A stretch of DNA of 64,000 nt, from NCBI GenBank assembly GCA_964016885.1, contig OZ024759.1, forward strand, positions 10,066,768 through 10,130,767, given 5' to 3'. Source of the stretch: Eledone cirrhosa (lineage: Eukaryota; Mollusca; Cephalopoda; Octopoda; Eledonidae). This document shows positions 63,771-64,000 of the stretch, one piece after another. A program made the translations under genes and the position numbers. Numbering within the stretch: position 1 is the first letter of the stretch; each line of letters starts with the position of its first letter. The notes below the pieces were generated by a model. That model did no database searches, was not told where the DNA came from, and was given only the letters and a program-made list of their open reading frames with translations.

Positions 63771-64000
63771 CTACCTGTTCGGCTCCTGAGGAGCAGGTTG
63801 CACAATATCCATGGGCGTATTGGAGGGGTTGTTTGGTGGGGTATTGTTCTGTGGTGGAGTGGGGGTGTTTGGTGAGGTGTGGGTGGGGAAACGTTTCAAG
63901 AGGACGCGGTCATAGGGTCGAGTACATGTTTTCCCCACGTCCTCAGGAAAGTTCTCTCTTAGTTTTGCATAGGTGTCCATTGGAAGTCTTGTCATTTTTA
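63771..64000 (-). pseudogene. L1/Tx1-like LINE ORF1, C-terminal end, runs off the window
   Basis: The minus frame reads MTRLPMDTYAKLRENFPEDV, then a proline/asparagine/threonine-rich end (TPPQNNTPPNNPSN), stopping at 63771 just before ORF2. It probably continues to the right of the window. Its position fits an ORF1 nucleic-acid-binding protein, but no domain is visible here. Confidence 0.6.

Overview
Eukaryotic, repeat-dominated DNA. The mix of tRNA-derived SINEs with (GAT)n or purine-rich tails, several non-LTR retrotransposon families, Penelope-like elements with hammerhead ribozymes, kilobase-scale minisatellites and AT/GT/CA microsatellites points to a mollusc, most probably a cephalopod (octopus-like). 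This rests on recognised repeat style, not on a database match. No rRNA or canonical functional tRNA gene, CRISPR array or bacterial-type operon was seen.

Host gene. Very short coding exons with good splice sites lie on the minus strand, spread over about 44-47 kb: 49043-49089, 45416-45441, 32466-32538, 30120-30152, 14029-14134, 6838-6860 and 5387-5459, with weaker candidates at 51901-51941 and 17002-17039. Their splice phases chain in an open frame, with one link supplied only by the weak 17002-17039 candidate. They encode acidic, proline-rich, tyrosine-motif protein. The stretches G-W-S-D-D and E-D-Y-I-H-P resemble the linker region of the BLNK/SLP-76 family of SH2 adaptors. The SH2 part would lie left of the window and the N-terminus to the right. 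Nearly everything else in the window is intronic repeat.

Layout. 1-7.8 kb: LINE and SINE fragments, hammerheads, a 15-bp minisatellite, two exons. 7.8-14 kb: a 41-bp array and a 4.3-kb 23-bp array, then an exon. 14-20 kb: SINEs, three large inverted repeats carrying hammerheads, a hAT MITE. 20-27 kb: a LINE remnant and a 5.4-kb GT-rich minisatellite. 27-32.5 kb: a piggyBac-type MITE with a hAT insertion in its edge, SINE clusters, 46-bp and 21-bp arrays, two exons. 32.5-35.2 kb: a 32-bp array. 35-46.5 kb: hammerhead elements, LINE remnants, a Penelope-like reverse transcriptase split by a 282-bp hammerhead element, a large inverted repeat, one exon, a LINE C-terminus with zinc fingers. 47-61 kb: repeated expansion of a 72-bp unit inside a TTAA-flanked MITE, a 916-bp TIR element, a 30-bp AT-rich array, a CR1/Jockey-like LINE. 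61-64 kb: a longer L1/Tx1-like LINE on the minus strand that has lost its RT core at a fold-back junction.

Most long open frames here (up to 1,068 codons) are stop-free minisatellites and not genes. The strongest biological signals are the micro-exon adaptor gene, the hammerhead ribozymes (about eight with an intact core plus decayed copies) and the MITE that repeatedly amplifies an internal 72-bp unit.
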